In this document: positions 44,859-55,829 of the stretch, one piece after another
Position numbering within the stretch: the stretch's first letter is position 1
How the letters are laid out: every line of letters starts with the position of its first letter
Assembly (NCBI RefSeq): GCF_012927345.1
Contig: NZ_JABBGJ010000009.1
Location: 62,001-126,000 of the forward strand
Reading direction: 5' to 3'
DNA length: 64,000 nt
Source: Paraburkholderia polaris
GTDB taxonomy: Bacteria > Pseudomonadota > Gammaproteobacteria > Burkholderiales > Burkholderiaceae
Translations under genes and position numbers: made by a program
Notes under the pieces: model-generated
The model's database searches: none
Seen by the model: the letters and a program-made list of their open reading frames with translations, nothing else
Told to the model about the DNA's origin: nothing

Positions 44859-47423
44859 ATGAGCCATTCTGAAGGCCATATTGTTTTGCTCGCGCCGATG
44901 ACCGGTCCGGTCGTGCCGCTCGCGAATGTGCCCGACCCTGTGTTTTCGGGCGGCATGTTCGGCGATGGTATCGGCATCGATCCGCTCGAGGGGCGCCTCG
45001 TCGCGCCGTGCGACGGCACCATCACCCATCTCGCGCGCACCGGTCATGCGGTCACGCTCGCGACGGCCGAAGGCGTGGAGATTCTGCTGCACATCGGCAT
45101 CGATACCGTCGAGCTGAATGGCAAAGGCTTTGCGCCGATGGTCGCGCAAGGCGCGCAAGTGCGCACCGGCGACGTCCTGATCGAATTCGATCAGGACCAG
45201 GTTGCGCTGAACGCGCCGAGTCTTGTCTCGGTGATCGCGATTGCCAATTCGGATGCGTTCGAGATTGTCGAACGCGCTGACGGTGGCATGCTGAAGGCAG
45301 GCGAAACGCCGTTGCTGGTGCTGCGCGCTCGCGGCGGCGAGGCGGCGGACGCATCGCGTCAGGCAAGTGCCACTAACGTGACAGAAGAAGCCCGTCAGCA
45401 AGTCACGCTGGTCCACGCAGGCGGTTTGCATGCACGGCCGGCCGCGCGCGCTCGTGAAGCGGCGCGCGGTTTCGATGCGCGCGTTGAAGTGCGTTACGAA
45501 GGGCGCAAGGCGGCGATCGAGAGCGTGGTCGGTTTGCTCGGTCTCGGCGCGGGCGAAGGGGCGACTGTCGAGCTGCTTGGCGTCGGTCCGCAAGCCAAAG
45601 CCGCGATCGAAGCAATTGCCCACGAATTGACGCGCGAAGCGCATGGCGAAGTCGAAGAAAAGCCGGCACGTCAAAGCTCACCGGCGCCGCAAGCGATTGT
45701 GCATCCGGCGGGTGAAGCGCTCGCGCCGAATACGCTCGCAGGAGTGTGCGCGTCGCCGGGCGTCGCGGTCGGCAAGCTGGTGCGTTGGGACGATGCGGAC
45801 ATCGATCCGCCGGAAAAGGCGAACGGCACGTCGGCGGCTGAAAGCCGTTTGCTCGACAAGGCGATTGCTACCGTCGACGCTGACCTCGGTACCACCGTGC
45901 GCGATGCGTCGCAACGCGGTGCGGTGGGTGAGGCGGGTATTTTCGCGGTGCATCGCGTACTGCTCGAAGATCCCACGCTGGTCGACGCCGCGCGCGATCT
46001 GATCAGCCTCGGCAAGAGCGCCGGCTTTGCGTGGCGCGACGCGATCCGTGCGCAGATCGCCATCCTGACGAATATCGAAGACGAGTTACTCGCTGAACGT
46101 GCAGCCGACCTGCGCGATATCGAAAAGCGCGTGTTGCGCGCGCTCGGCTATACAAACGCCGCGGCACGTACGCTGCCGGAAGAAGCGGTGCTGGCGGCTG
46201 AAGAGTTCACGCCGTCGGATCTGTCGTCACTGGATCGCTCACGCGTCACTGCACTCGTGATGGCGCGCGGTGGTGCGACCTCGCACGCGGCGATCCTTGC
46301 GCGCCAGGCTGGCATTCCGGCGCTAGTGGCAGTCGGCGATGCATTGCACGCGATTCCCGAAGGTACGCAAGTGGTGGTGAACGCCACCACCGGCCGCCTT
46401 GAATTCGCGCCGACCGAGCTTGATGTCGAACGGGCGCGTCTTGAGCGTAGCCGCCTTGCCGGCGTACGCGAAGCGAACCGCCGTACCTCGCAACAGGCGG
46501 CAGTGACTGCCGATGGCCGCGCGATCGAAGTCGCCGCGAACATCGCCACACTCGAGGACGCGAAGACCGCAGTCGACAATGGCGCCGATTCCGTCGGCCT
46601 GCTGCGCACCGAGCTGCTGTTCATCCACCGCGCCTCAGCGCCGACCACCGACGAACATCGTCAGAGCTACCAGGCGATCGTCGATGCATTGAGCGGACGC
46701 ACCGCGATCATTCGCACGCTGGACGTGGGTGCCGATAAGGAAGTCGATTACCTGACGCTGCCGCCCGAACCGAATCCGGCGCTCGGCCTGCGCGGCATCC
46801 GCCTTGCACAAGTGCGCCCGGATCTGCTCGACGATCAGTTGCGCGGTCTGCTGGCGGTGCAACCGCTCGGCGCCGTCCGCATCCTGCTGCCGATGGTGAC
46901 GGATGTCGGCGAACTGATCCGCATCCGCAAACGCATCGACGAATTCGCCCGCGAATCGGGTCGTACCGAACCGATCGAAGTCGGCGTAATGATCGAAGTG
47001 CCATCGGCCGCGTTGCTCGCCGATCAGCTGTCGCAACACGCGGATTTCCTGTCGATCGGCACTAACGATCTGACGCAATACACGCTCGCCATGGACCGCT
47101 GCCAGGCCGACCTTGCGGCGCAAGCGGACGGCTTGCATCCGGCGGTGCTGCGCCTGATCGCGGCGACCGTTCAGGGCGCGGACAAGCATGGCAAATGGGT
47201 CGGCGTATGCGGCGCACTGGCGGGCGATCCGCTGGCCATGCCGCTGCTCGTTGGCCTCGGCGTGACCGAGCTCTCGGTGGATCCGGTGTCGGTGCCGGGC
47301 ATCAAGGCGCGAGTGCGCAACCTCGATTATCAGCTGTGCCGTCAACGCGCCCAGGATGCCCTGGCGCTCGAATCGGCGCAGGCGGTAAGAGCAGTGAGCC
47401 GCGAAACCTGGCCTTTGGACTGA
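44859..47423 (+). CDS. nagF: PTS multiphosphoryl fusion EIIA(Glc)-HPr-EI
   Basis: 854 residues carrying three soluble PTS modules: EIIA-Glc (residues 1-165, phospho-His in LLHIGIDTVELNG), HPr (about 185-270, His in AGGLHARPAAR) and EI (about 290-854, His in ARGGATSHAAILA, FLSIGTNDLTQYT). It makes GlcNAc uptake independent of ptsH/ptsI at 15 kb. ATG 44859 has GAGGAG 9 nt upstream; ATG 44832 would add nine residues. Confidence 0.93.
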   Translation: MSHSEGHIVLLAPMTGPVVPLANVPDPVFSGGMFGDGIGIDPLEGRLVAPCDGTITHLARTGHAVTLATAEGVEILLHIGIDTVELNGKGFAPMVAQGAQVRTGDVLIEFDQDQVALNAPSLVSVIAIANSDAFEIVERADGGMLKAGETPLLVLRARGGEAADASRQASATNVTEEARQQVTLVHAGGLHARPAARAREAARGFDARVEVRYEGRKAAIESVVGLLGLGAGEGATVELLGVGPQAKAAIEAIAHELTREAHGEVEEKPARQSSPAPQAIVHPAGEALAPNTLAGVCASPGVAVGKLVRWDDADIDPPEKANGTSAAESRLLDKAIATVDADLGTTVRDASQRGAVGEAGIFAVHRVLLEDPTLVDAARDLISLGKSAGFAWRDAIRAQIAILTNIEDELLAERAADLRDIEKRVLRALGYTNAAARTLPEEAVLAAEEFTPSDLSSLDRSRVTALVMARGGATSHAAILARQAGIPALVAVGDALHAIPEGTQVVVNATTGRLEFAPTELDVERARLERSRLAGVREANRRTSQQAAVTADGRAIEVAANIATLEDAKTAVDNGADSVGLLRTELLFIHRASAPTTDEHRQSYQAIVDALSGRTAIIRTLDVGADKEVDYLTLPPEPNPALGLRGIRLAQVRPDLLDDQLRGLLAVQPLGAVRILLPMVTDVGELIRIRKRIDEFARESGRTEPIEVGVMIEVPSAALLADQLSQHADFLSIGTNDLTQYTLAMDRCQADLAAQADGLHPAVLRLIAATVQGADKHGKWVGVCGALAGDPLAMPLLVGLGVTELSVDPVSVPGIKARVRNLDYQLCRQRAQDALALESAQAVRAVSRETWPLD

Positions 47424-47518
47424 ACTCCACACGGTCTGCAACCAGCTTCGCTCAACAACCACGTAAAGCTAAAACTCAACGACGACCGTCGACAACGAGA
47501 CAAGGATTGGAGGTTTTA

Positions 47519-49306
47519 ATGGATGGGAATCCGTTTCTGAAGATTCAGCGCCTGGGACGCGCGCTGATGCTGCCGATTGCAGTGCTGCCGGTTGCCGGCC
47601 TGCTGCTGCGATTGGGCCAGCCCGATGTGTTCAACATCAAGATGATCGCCGACGCCGGCGGCGCGATCTTCGACAACCTGCCGTTGCTATTCGCAATCGG
47701 CGTGGCGGTCGGCTTCGCGAAAGATAACAACGGCGTGGCAGGTCTCGCGGGCGCGATCGGTTATCTGATCGAAATCGCGGTGATGAAGGACATCAACGAC
47801 AAGCTCAACATGGGCGTGTTGTCCGGGATCGTGGCGGGTATCGTCGCGGGCTTGCTGTACAACAGGTACAAAGACATCAAGCTGCCCGACTACCTCGCAT
47901 TCTTCGGAGGGAAACGCTTCGTGCCGATTGTCACCGGCGTGGTCTGTCTGGTGATAGGCATTGTGTTCGGCTACGTATGGCAGCCGGTGCAAGGCGTCAT
48001 CGACACGGCCGGCCATTGGCTGACAACCGCGGGTGCGCTCGGCGCGTTCGTGTTCGGCGTGCTGAACCGCTTGCTGCTTGTCACGGGGCTGCATCACATC
48101 CTCAATTCGCTGACGTGGTTCGTGTTCGGCACCTTCACGCCGCCGGGTGGCGTCGCGGTGACGGGCGACCTGCACCGCTTCTTCGCGGGTGACCCGACCG
48201 CGGGCACGTTCATGACGGGCTTCTTCCCGGTCATGATGTTCGGCCTGCCGGCAGCGTGTCTCGCGATGTTCCATGAAGCGCCGAAGGAGCGCCGTGCGGT
48301 GGTCGGCGGCCTGCTGTTCTCGATGGCGCTGACCTCGTTCCTGACGGGCGTGACCGAGCCGATCGAATTCAGCTTCATGTTCCTCGCACCGGTGCTGTAT
48401 GTGATCCACGCGTTGCTGACCGGTTTGTCGCTTGCGATCTGCTCGGCGCTCGGGATTCACCTCGGCTTCACGTTCTCTGCCGGCGCAATCGACTACGTGT
48501 TGAACTACGGCCTGTCGACCAAGGGCTGGTGGGCGATTCCGATCGGGCTCGTGTACTCGGTGGTGTACTACGGTCTGTTCCGCTTCTTCATCCGCAAGTT
48601 CAACATGGCGACGCCGGGCCGCGAACCCGCCGCCGAAGAAGAACAGATCGAGTCGTTCGCGGCTGGCGGTTTTGTGTCGCCGGTTGCCGGCGCAGCCGTG
48701 CCGCGCGCACAGCGTTATATCGCTGCACTCGGCGGCGCGTCGAACCTGTCGTTGGTGGATGCCTGCACGACGCGTCTGCGTCTGTCGGTGGTCGATTCCA
48801 ACAAGGTCTCGGAAAGCGAACTGAAGACGATCGGCGCGCGTGGTGTGCTCAAGCGCGGCTCGACCAACGTGCAGGTGATCATCGGACCGGAAGCTGACAT
48901 CATCGCAGATGAAATCCGCACGGTGATCGCGCAAGGTGGTGGCGATGCTGTGAAGCCGGTGGCTGCTGCTACGCCTGCCGTCGCTGCGGCTCCTGTGGCT
49001 CCTGTGGCGACTGCAAGCGGTGCTCAAGGTGGGCCGCTCGACCCGGATCCCCTGCGCTGGCTCGCGGTGTTCGGCGGCGCGGGTAATGTGGTGTCGCTGG
49101 ATGCAGTCGCGGCAACGCGTCTGCGGATCGTGGTTCGCGATCCGTCGGCGGTGGATCGTCAACGTCTTGCTACGCTCGATACGGCGTGGGTCTCGGCGGA
49201 TACGTTCCACATCGTAGTGGGCGACGCTGCCCAGCGCTACGCCGCACAACTGGCGACACGTCTGTCGCCGGGTACGGCCGCGGGTGCGGCGCCGCAGCCT
49301 GCGTAA
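47519..49306 (+). CDS. nagE: PTS N-acetylglucosamine-specific EIICB, with extra EIIB-like domain
   Basis: 595 residues. EIIC membrane domain (to about residue 375; GLHHILNSLTWF, FMFLAPVLY), EIIB domain with phospho-Cys416 in VDACTTRLRLS, then an Ala/Pro/Val linker and a second EIIB-like domain (about 508-590) in which the corresponding segment reads LDAVAATRLRI without Cys. Transports and phosphorylates GlcNAc using phosphate from NagF. GGAGG precedes ATG 47519. Confidence 0.94.
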   Translation: MDGNPFLKIQRLGRALMLPIAVLPVAGLLLRLGQPDVFNIKMIADAGGAIFDNLPLLFAIGVAVGFAKDNNGVAGLAGAIGYLIEIAVMKDINDKLNMGVLSGIVAGIVAGLLYNRYKDIKLPDYLAFFGGKRFVPIVTGVVCLVIGIVFGYVWQPVQGVIDTAGHWLTTAGALGAFVFGVLNRLLLVTGLHHILNSLTWFVFGTFTPPGGVAVTGDLHRFFAGDPTAGTFMTGFFPVMMFGLPAACLAMFHEAPKERRAVVGGLLFSMALTSFLTGVTEPIEFSFMFLAPVLYVIHALLTGLSLAICSALGIHLGFTFSAGAIDYVLNYGLSTKGWWAIPIGLVYSVVYYGLFRFFIRKFNMATPGREPAAEEEQIESFAAGGFVSPVAGAAVPRAQRYIAALGGASNLSLVDACTTRLRLSVVDSNKVSESELKTIGARGVLKRGSTNVQVIIGPEADIIADEIRTVIAQGGGDAVKPVAAATPAVAAAPVAPVATASGAQGGPLDPDPLRWLAVFGGAGNVVSLDAVAATRLRIVVRDPSAVDRQRLATLDTAWVSADTFHIVVGDAAQRYAAQLATRLSPGTAAGAAPQPA

Positions 49307-49374
49307 TCTGAGCGAGGCTTCGAGCTGCGCGGGTTTCGCTCTTCAGCCTGGTTCGTAAGCCACGATAGTCGCAG

Positions 49375-49405
49375 AAGCCTCCAGGATTCCTGGGGGCTTT
49401 TTTTA
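49375..49405 (+). terminator. terminator after the nag cluster
   Basis: 11-bp stem (one G-T pair) AAGCCTCCAGG/CCTGGGGGCTT with ATT loop and a T-run. Confidence 0.9.
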
Positions 49406-49562
49406 TGCACGGCAAATGTACAAGGGTGCGACGCAGTGGCGCGTCCCCGCATGTTATGCGTAACGATGGTTCGCGTTGAAATTGATTGGGTAAGCTAATT
49501 AATGAGATTCGAGCGCCTTGTCATACCGGCAAGGCGTTTTCGTTCGCGCTCAGGAGTTGCTT

Positions 49563-50885
49563 ATGTCAATGCGATCAGCAATCTGTCTCATGTTCTTCTT
49601 GCCGGCTGGCGCCGCCTACGCCGGTGGTCAGTTCAATGTTCAATGCGCTTATTCGCATACGCTGCCGGACGATGCGATCATCTATCCTGGGCAGCCAGGC
49701 AGGGCCATGGTGCACGACTTTTTCGGCAACACAGGCGCCGACGCATACAGCACCTACTACTCCCTGAATAACAACAAACTGACGACGTGCAATGTCGCGG
49801 CGGATCTTTCATCGTACTGGCTGCCGCAGTTAAAGCGTGCCTCCGGGATTGTCGTGCCGAGCTATCAGAAGACCTACTACAAGAACGATCAGCCGGTGGT
49901 TCCGCTTCACACGATTCCCGCAGGGCTGGAAATGCTGGCAGGCGATCACCATTCGTCTGTGCCCAAGCCGCAGATCAACTATCTGTGCCGCGGTGGCTCC
50001 TACACGCAAATCGCGCCGAGCAGCTGCCCTGTCGTAACGGACAGCGGCGGCACGTACGCGCAACTCAATATCTCAGTCCATTTTCCGGATTGTTGGGACG
50101 GCCGGACCCTGGTGCCGAACATGGCCAGCCACATCATGAATATGGCGTACCGGCAGTCGGACGGGAAATGTCCGGCTGCGTATCCCATCAAGATTCCCGA
50201 ATTACAACTCAACGTTGCGTACGACCTGGGGCAGGATCCTGATCTCTCCACCGCGCAATTGTCGATGGACCCGATTCTCGTGAATGGCACGTGGGTACCG
50301 CAATGGGGAAGTCTGTATACGGCGCACGGCGATTTCATCAACGCCTGGAAGACAGATTCGCTGCAGTACGCCGTCGACAATTGCTCCAATCAGAATATCG
50401 CGTGCAACAACAGCATCCCGACGTATTACTCGAAGGCCAGCGCCGATGCGTGGATGGACGGCGGCGGCGTCGTGCATGCGAGTGATGCCACGCTGACCTC
50501 GGACGCAGGAAGCATCGTGTTGATTAAATTCCCGACGCCCACCGACCTGAAGGATTATCCGTACACCAACTCATACTTGCAGACGATGGCCCAGAACGTC
50601 ACGGATACCGAGGCAGTGATGCTGGATCTCTACGCCGCCTCCACCAACTGGGACGATGCCGCCAATCTGCCAACGGCCGCAGCCTGTAACATGAGCAAGC
50701 GAATCGGCGGCATCTACCTTGATAATGCGTTGCAGCCGCGTATCAACGACATCACCGGGTACGTCGCGTCGCAAGTGGCTGCGGGTGCGCCGCAAATCGG
50801 CGTCTGCGTTCGTAACGCGACTGGCCGCACCATTCAGATTTCTTCGCGCGAAGGTGCACGAACACCGGCGCTGTTTATGAAGTAA
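49563..50885 (+). CDS. secreted DUF1996 domain protein
   Basis: 440 residues. Signal peptide (SAICLMFFLPAGAAYAGG) and a DUF1996 domain (FNVQCAYSHTLPDDAI, HTIPAGLEMLAGDH, FPDCWDG) over most of the length; ends in a Cys/Ser region. DUF1996 is shared with fungal and actinobacterial secreted proteins and has no proven activity. CAGGAG precedes ATG 49563. Slightly AT-richer than its neighbours; isolated single gene. Confidence 0.85.
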   Translation: MSMRSAICLMFFLPAGAAYAGGQFNVQCAYSHTLPDDAIIYPGQPGRAMVHDFFGNTGADAYSTYYSLNNNKLTTCNVAADLSSYWLPQLKRASGIVVPSYQKTYYKNDQPVVPLHTIPAGLEMLAGDHHSSVPKPQINYLCRGGSYTQIAPSSCPVVTDSGGTYAQLNISVHFPDCWDGRTLVPNMASHIMNMAYRQSDGKCPAAYPIKIPELQLNVAYDLGQDPDLSTAQLSMDPILVNGTWVPQWGSLYTAHGDFINAWKTDSLQYAVDNCSNQNIACNNSIPTYYSKASADAWMDGGGVVHASDATLTSDAGSIVLIKFPTPTDLKDYPYTNSYLQTMAQNVTDTEAVMLDLYAASTNWDDAANLPTAAACNMSKRIGGIYLDNALQPRINDITGYVASQVAAGAPQIGVCVRNATGRTIQISSREGARTPALFMK

Positions 50886-50939
50886 TGCAGGCAGCACGGG
50901 AGTAGGCAAGCGCCTAATTCCGTGCGAATCGCGCACAAA

Positions 50940-50974
50940 AAAAGCGGCACCTTGAATCAAGGTGCCGCTTTTGC
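50940..50974. terminator. bidirectional terminator, DUF1996 gene / cydX
   Basis: 14-bp perfect stem AAAAGCGGCACCTT/AAGGTGCCGCTTTT with GAATC loop, A-run and T-run on the two sides. Confidence 0.95.
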
Positions 50975-51019
50975 GTTTACCGGCTCGAGCCTAAAGTCTC
51001 GCGACCGGCAACGGATGCA

Positions 51020-51136
51020 TCAACGCGTTTTCTGCTTGCCCGCTTCCAACGGCCGGCGCGACTCCAGCCACATCACGTTGATAATGCCGAACGCCAACGC
51101 CACGCCAATACCGAGAAGCCAACTGAAATACCACAT
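51020..51136 (-). CDS. cydX: cytochrome bd oxidase small subunit CydX
   Basis: 38-residue single-TM peptide beginning MWYFSWLLGIGVALAFGI and ending in a charged tail (ESRRPLEAGKQKTR). The MWYFxWxLG start followed by one helix is the CydX signature; it stabilises the bd hemes. CAGGAG lies 7 nt before the ATG. 28 nt downstream of cydB. Confidence 0.93.
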   Translation of the reverse strand: MWYFSWLLGIGVALAFGIINVMWLESRRPLEAGKQKTR

Positions 51137-51164
51137 CACAAACTCCTGTTAATCGTATTCCTGA

Positions 51165-52301
51165 TCAGTACATCGAATGGTGATTTTCTTCGAGCGCCGC
51201 AGCGGTCACCTTGCCTCGCATCACGCGATACACCCAGCTCGTGTAGATCAGGACGATCGGCAGGAAGATGATCACGGCGATCAGCATGATCTGCAGCGTC
51301 ATCCGACTCGAGGTCGAATCCCATACGGTCAGGCTGCTGCGGCCGTCGAGCGAGGAGGGCATGATGAACGGGAACATCGAGAAGCCCGCCGTCAGAATCA
51401 CGCCGATGATCATCAGCGAGGTCGACAGGAAGGCGCTCTTTTCAAAGCGCGAGCGCGCCAGCAACAACGCGAGTACGCCGCCGATCACGCCCGCCACCGG
51501 CGCTGCCACCATCCACGGATAGTTTGCGTAGTTGGTGAGCCACAGGCCGGGTGCGCCGATCACGTTCTTCAGCAACGGATTGGCAACCGTGTCGAGGGGC
51601 GCGGCGTCGACGATCTGATAGCCGCCGATCATGGTGGCTATCAGTGCGCCGGCCAGCAGGAACAGCACGACGGCGGCGAGCGAGGCAATCCGCAATGCCA
51701 GCGAAGCACGCTCGGCGACGACGTCGTCCGCTTTGATCTTCACGAAGGCTGCGCCGTGCGCGGCCAGCATCGACACGCTAACGAGCCCGCACAGCACGGC
51801 GAACGGGTTGAGCAGCCCGAAGAAACCGCCGTGATACGTGACGCGCAGATCGGTGTCGAACGAGAACGGCACGCCTTGCAGCAGGTTGCCGAACGCCACG
51901 CCGAACACCAACGCCGGTACGAAGCCGCCGACAAACAGCGCCCAATCCCACGCGCTGCGCCAGCGCGGGTCTTCACGCTTGCTGCGGTAGTCGAAGCCAA
52001 CCGGCCGGAAGAACAGCGAGAACAGCACCAGCAGCATCGCGAAGTAGAAGCCGGAGAACGACGCGGCGTACACGAGCGGCCACGCGGCAAACATCGCGCC
52101 GCCCGCCGTGATGAGCCACACCTGATTGCCTTCCCACGTCGCGCCGACCGTGTTTACGACGATGCGCCGCTCCGCGTCGGTCTTGCCGATGAACGGCAGC
52201 AAAATCGCCGCGCCCATGTCGAAGCCGTCGGTGAGCGCGAAGCCGATCAGCAGCACGCCGATCAACACCCACCAGATCAGTTTGAGGGTTGCGTAATCCA
52301 T
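51165..52301 (-). CDS. cydB: cytochrome d ubiquinol oxidase subunit II
   Basis: 378 residues, eight to nine TM helices; begins [21 protein letters not shown], with [10 protein letters not shown] and [18 protein letters not shown] typical of CydB. AAGGGAAAG precedes the ATG. Part of cydP-cydA-cydB-cydX. Confidence 0.97.
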   Translation of the reverse strand: MDYATLKLIWWVLIGVLLIGFALTDGFDMGAAILLPFIGKTDAERRIVVNTVGATWEGNQVWLITAGGAMFAAWPLVYAASFSGFYFAMLLVLFSLFFRPVGFDYRSKREDPRWRSAWDWALFVGGFVPALVFGVAFGNLLQGVPFSFDTDLRVTYHGGFFGLLNPFAVLCGLVSVSMLAAHGAAFVKIKADDVVAERASLALRIASLAAVVLFLLAGALIATMIGGYQIVDAAPLDTVANPLLKNVIGAPGLWLTNYANYPWMVAAPVAGVIGGVLALLLARSRFEKSAFLSTSLMIIGVILTAGFSMFPFIMPSSLDGRSSLTVWDSTSSRMTLQIMLIAVIIFLPIVLIYTSWVYRVMRGKVTAAALEENHHSMY

Positions 52302-52335
52302 GATGATCTTTCCCTTGGAACAGAGTGGCGGCGAA

Positions 52336-53931
52336 TCATGCGGCCGTGTTGGTCGGCAGCGGCTGATTCAGCGGCTGTTGTTGTTCGTGGTGATAGCGCC
52401 CGGTGTGCAGCGACGAAGGTCCGAGCCGTGCGTACTTGAACATCAACATGATTTCGATGATGAACAGCACGGTGTAGAACACGACGAAGCCGGCAATGCT
52501 CAAGTAGAGATCGCCTGGCGTCAGGCTCGAGGCGGACAATGCGGTCGGCAGAATGCCGGCGATGGTCCAAGGTTGACGGCCCACTTCAGCAACGATCCAG
52601 CCGAATTCAGCAGCAAGCCAGGGTAACGGAATTGCCCACACGGCCCAGCGCAGGAACCAGCGGCGTTTCTCGAGCAGCAGGGAGCGCTGCGCGCAAAACC
52701 AGAACGCCAGCACGAAGGTCGCAAGGAACAGGATGCCGAGGCCGACCATCAGGCGGAACGAGAAGAACACGGGCGCCACCGGCGGAATCGTCTTCTTGGC
52801 GGCCTGCACGATCTGATCCGGCGTGGCATCCGTGACGTTCGGGGTGAACTGCTTGAGCATCAGGCCGTAGCCGAGGTCCTTCTTGTGTGCGTCGAAATCG
52901 GCTTTGGCTTCGTCCGTGGCGTCGCCTAGCTTCAGCTTTTGGAGTGCGGCGTAGGCGAGCATGCCGTTCTTGATGCGCACTTCGTTCTGCGCCATCAGGT
53001 CTTTCAGGCCGACCACCGGTTCGTCGATCGAGCGCGTGGCGATGAGGCCGAGCGCATACGGAATGCGGATCGCATAGTCGGTGCGCTCTTCCTTCTGGTT
53101 CGGAATACCGATGATCGTGAACGGTGCGGGTGCCGGCGCCGTTTCCCATTCGGATTCGATCGCAGCCAGTTTGACCTGCTGAACTTCGCCAGTGCGGTAA
53201 CCGGATTCGTCGCCGAGCACGATCACGCATAACGTCGACGCCAGACCGAAGCCGGCGGCAATGGCGAACGAGCGCAGGGCGAACTCGGTGTCGCGGCGTT
53301 TCAACAGATACCACGACGACACGCCGAGCACGAACATCGAAGCGGTCACGTAACCGGCCGATACGGTGTGCACGAACTTCACCTGCGCGACCGGATTGAA
53401 CAGCACCGAGAAGATGCTGTCGAGTTCCATGCGCATGGTCTGGTAGTTGAACTCGGCACCGACTGGATTGTTCATCCAGCCGTTCGCCACCAGGATCCAC
53501 AGCGCCGACAGGTTCGAGCCGAGTGCGACGAGGAACGTGACGCTCACGTGCTGCACTTTCGAGAGCCGGCTCCATCCGAAGAAGAACATGCCCACAAAGG
53601 TCGACTCGAGGAAGAACGCCATCAAACCTTCAACGGCCAGCGGCACGCCGAAAATGTCGCCGACATAGTGCGAGTAGTACGACCAGTTGGTGCCGAACTG
53701 GAATTCCAGCGTGAGACCGGTGGTGACGCCCATTGCAAAGTTGATGCCGAACAGCTTGCCCCAGAACTGGGTCATGTCTTTGTAGATCTGTTTACCGGTC
53801 ATCACATAGACGGACTCCATGATGACGAGCAACCAGGACAGACCGAGCGTGAGCGGCACGAACAGAAAGTGATAAAGCGCCGTGATGGCGAACTGGAGGC
53901 GCGACAGTTCTACGACTTCGCTAACGGGCAT
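52336..53931 (-). CDS. cydA: cytochrome d ubiquinol oxidase subunit I
   Basis: 531 residues carrying heme b558, b595 and d. [35 protein letters not shown] and the quinol loop/GRQPWTI region are conserved. ATG 53931 has AAGGTG upstream; a GTG at 53940 would add three residues. Overlaps cydP by 11 bp. High-affinity oxidase for low oxygen, complementing the aa3 enzyme at 27-37 kb. Confidence 0.96.
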   Translation of the reverse strand: MPVSEVVELSRLQFAITALYHFLFVPLTLGLSWLLVIMESVYVMTGKQIYKDMTQFWGKLFGINFAMGVTTGLTLEFQFGTNWSYYSHYVGDIFGVPLAVEGLMAFFLESTFVGMFFFGWSRLSKVQHVSVTFLVALGSNLSALWILVANGWMNNPVGAEFNYQTMRMELDSIFSVLFNPVAQVKFVHTVSAGYVTASMFVLGVSSWYLLKRRDTEFALRSFAIAAGFGLASTLCVIVLGDESGYRTGEVQQVKLAAIESEWETAPAPAPFTIIGIPNQKEERTDYAIRIPYALGLIATRSIDEPVVGLKDLMAQNEVRIKNGMLAYAALQKLKLGDATDEAKADFDAHKKDLGYGLMLKQFTPNVTDATPDQIVQAAKKTIPPVAPVFFSFRLMVGLGILFLATFVLAFWFCAQRSLLLEKRRWFLRWAVWAIPLPWLAAEFGWIVAEVGRQPWTIAGILPTALSASSLTPGDLYLSIAGFVVFYTVLFIIEIMLMFKYARLGPSSLHTGRYHHEQQQPLNQPLPTNTAA

Positions 53932-54181
53932 GTTGATCACCTTGAGACGGATGCGAGGCAGGCACGGACAGCAGCGCCTGCGCGACTTGTTCAGGCGGCA
54001 GCGACATATGCTCCGCCTGCGGATGATTGAAGAACGCGTACTTGAGCACCATCAGCAGTGCGAATTTGATGGCAAGGACGATGGCGATATCCCGCGCCAG
54101 CGTCGGACCACGCACCCAGGCGGCGAACCGTTTGCGCAGGTTCGAGCGAGGGTTGCTATTGCGATTCAGGGCTAGGGTCAT
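53921..54181 (-). CDS. cydP: cytochrome bd small subunit CydP
   Basis: 86 residues with a basic N-terminal half, one TM helix (about residues 31-51) and a short soluble C-terminus, immediately preceding and overlapping cydA. This matches the CydP family of small proteins found before cydAB in beta- and gammaproteobacteria. Confidence 0.85.
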   Translation of the reverse strand: MTLALNRNSNPRSNLRKRFAAWVRGPTLARDIAIVLAIKFALLMVLKYAFFNHPQAEHMSLPPEQVAQALLSVPASHPSQGDQHAR

Positions 54182-54442
54182 GATCGGTCGAAGGCGACTT
54201 CACACCGGTGAATCCGGCTGGATCCAGGCCGCCTGAGCGGTCTGGAGAGTGCATCCCGATTCTAGGAGCAAGGACCTTGCGCGCGTAAGTTCGGAGCTGC
54301 GGCATTGGGTCGCGAACGTCGCCCCGTGCGGACAGTATTGCTATGAGGTTTGTGATACGTCAAGAAACACGTGCTTGGTGGGCATGTTCTTGAGTGAGTG
54401 CGCGTGCGTCTTCGATTGAGCGCATGCATTGTCGAATGGGCA
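54182..54442 (-). promoter_or_regulatory. upstream region of the cyd operon
   Basis: The 54182-54531 gap holds the cyd promoter region and the rpoH terminator, no gene. A degenerate FNR/ANR-like box TTGTG-ATAC-GTCAA at 54349-54362 keeps the outer TTG and CAA but not the inner AT pairs, so oxygen control through it is only a suggestion. Confidence 0.3.
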
Positions 54443-54477
54443 CAAAAAAAGCCCTGCCTTCTTGCGAGGGCAGGGCT
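54443..54477 (-). terminator. terminator after rpoH
   Basis: 11-bp stem around AGCCCTGCC/GGCAGGGCT, followed on the minus strand by seven T residues. Confidence 0.94.
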
Positions 54478-54531
54478 CTGTGGCTAGCTAACGCGCGCCG
54501 GGCTAGCCGGCACGACTAAAGGTTTTAAGCC

Positions 54532-55467
<936 letters not shown>

Positions 55468-55528
55468 GTAGGAAACTCCTTTGGAATCAGACAAAAGCGT
55501 ATTCAGTTAACGACTCCAGCGTTGGATG

Positions 55529-55555
55529 TTAGCACTCTGATTTGCCGAGTGCTAA
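55529..55555. promoter_or_regulatory. CIRCE operator (HrcA) upstream of rpoH
   Basis: Exact TTAGCACTC-N9-GAGTGCTAA. HrcA bound here would repress rpoH until heat shock. A TTGGAT/TATTAG-type promoter on the minus strand lies immediately upstream and overlaps it. Confidence 0.95.
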
Positions 55556-55679
55556 TACTTAGAGGCCGTAGGGGCATCCAAGTTCCGTAAATTCCTATTG
55601 AAATTTAGGTTTTGATAGCCATCATACGCCTCTTGCGTCCACTGCGCACGAATCGTAGAAGTTACCTAACGATCTACTT

Positions 55680-55704
55680 TCGGTCACATAAGTGACCGAT
55701 TTTT
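55680..55704 (+). other. 20-bp palindrome plus T-run in the rpoH-pagL gap
   Basis: TCGGTCAC-ATAA-GTGACCGA followed by TTTTT. It looks like an intrinsic terminator for plus-strand transcription, although no coding gene precedes it, and equally like a dimeric operator. The rest of 55556-55829 is AT-rich promoter-like DNA without a gene; TTGAAA at 55603 with ATCATA 17 bp later is a possible promoter. Confidence 0.45.
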
Positions 55705-55829
55705 CCAGCAAGCGAAGTGACTAATTGCGAAAATTGAGCTTTCTTCAGACGATCCATGAAATTTGGAATGTCATTAGAATAGGCGCAACAATCAGAAGGT
55801 AATCAACGTTCGGCTAGCTCGGGTGTTCG

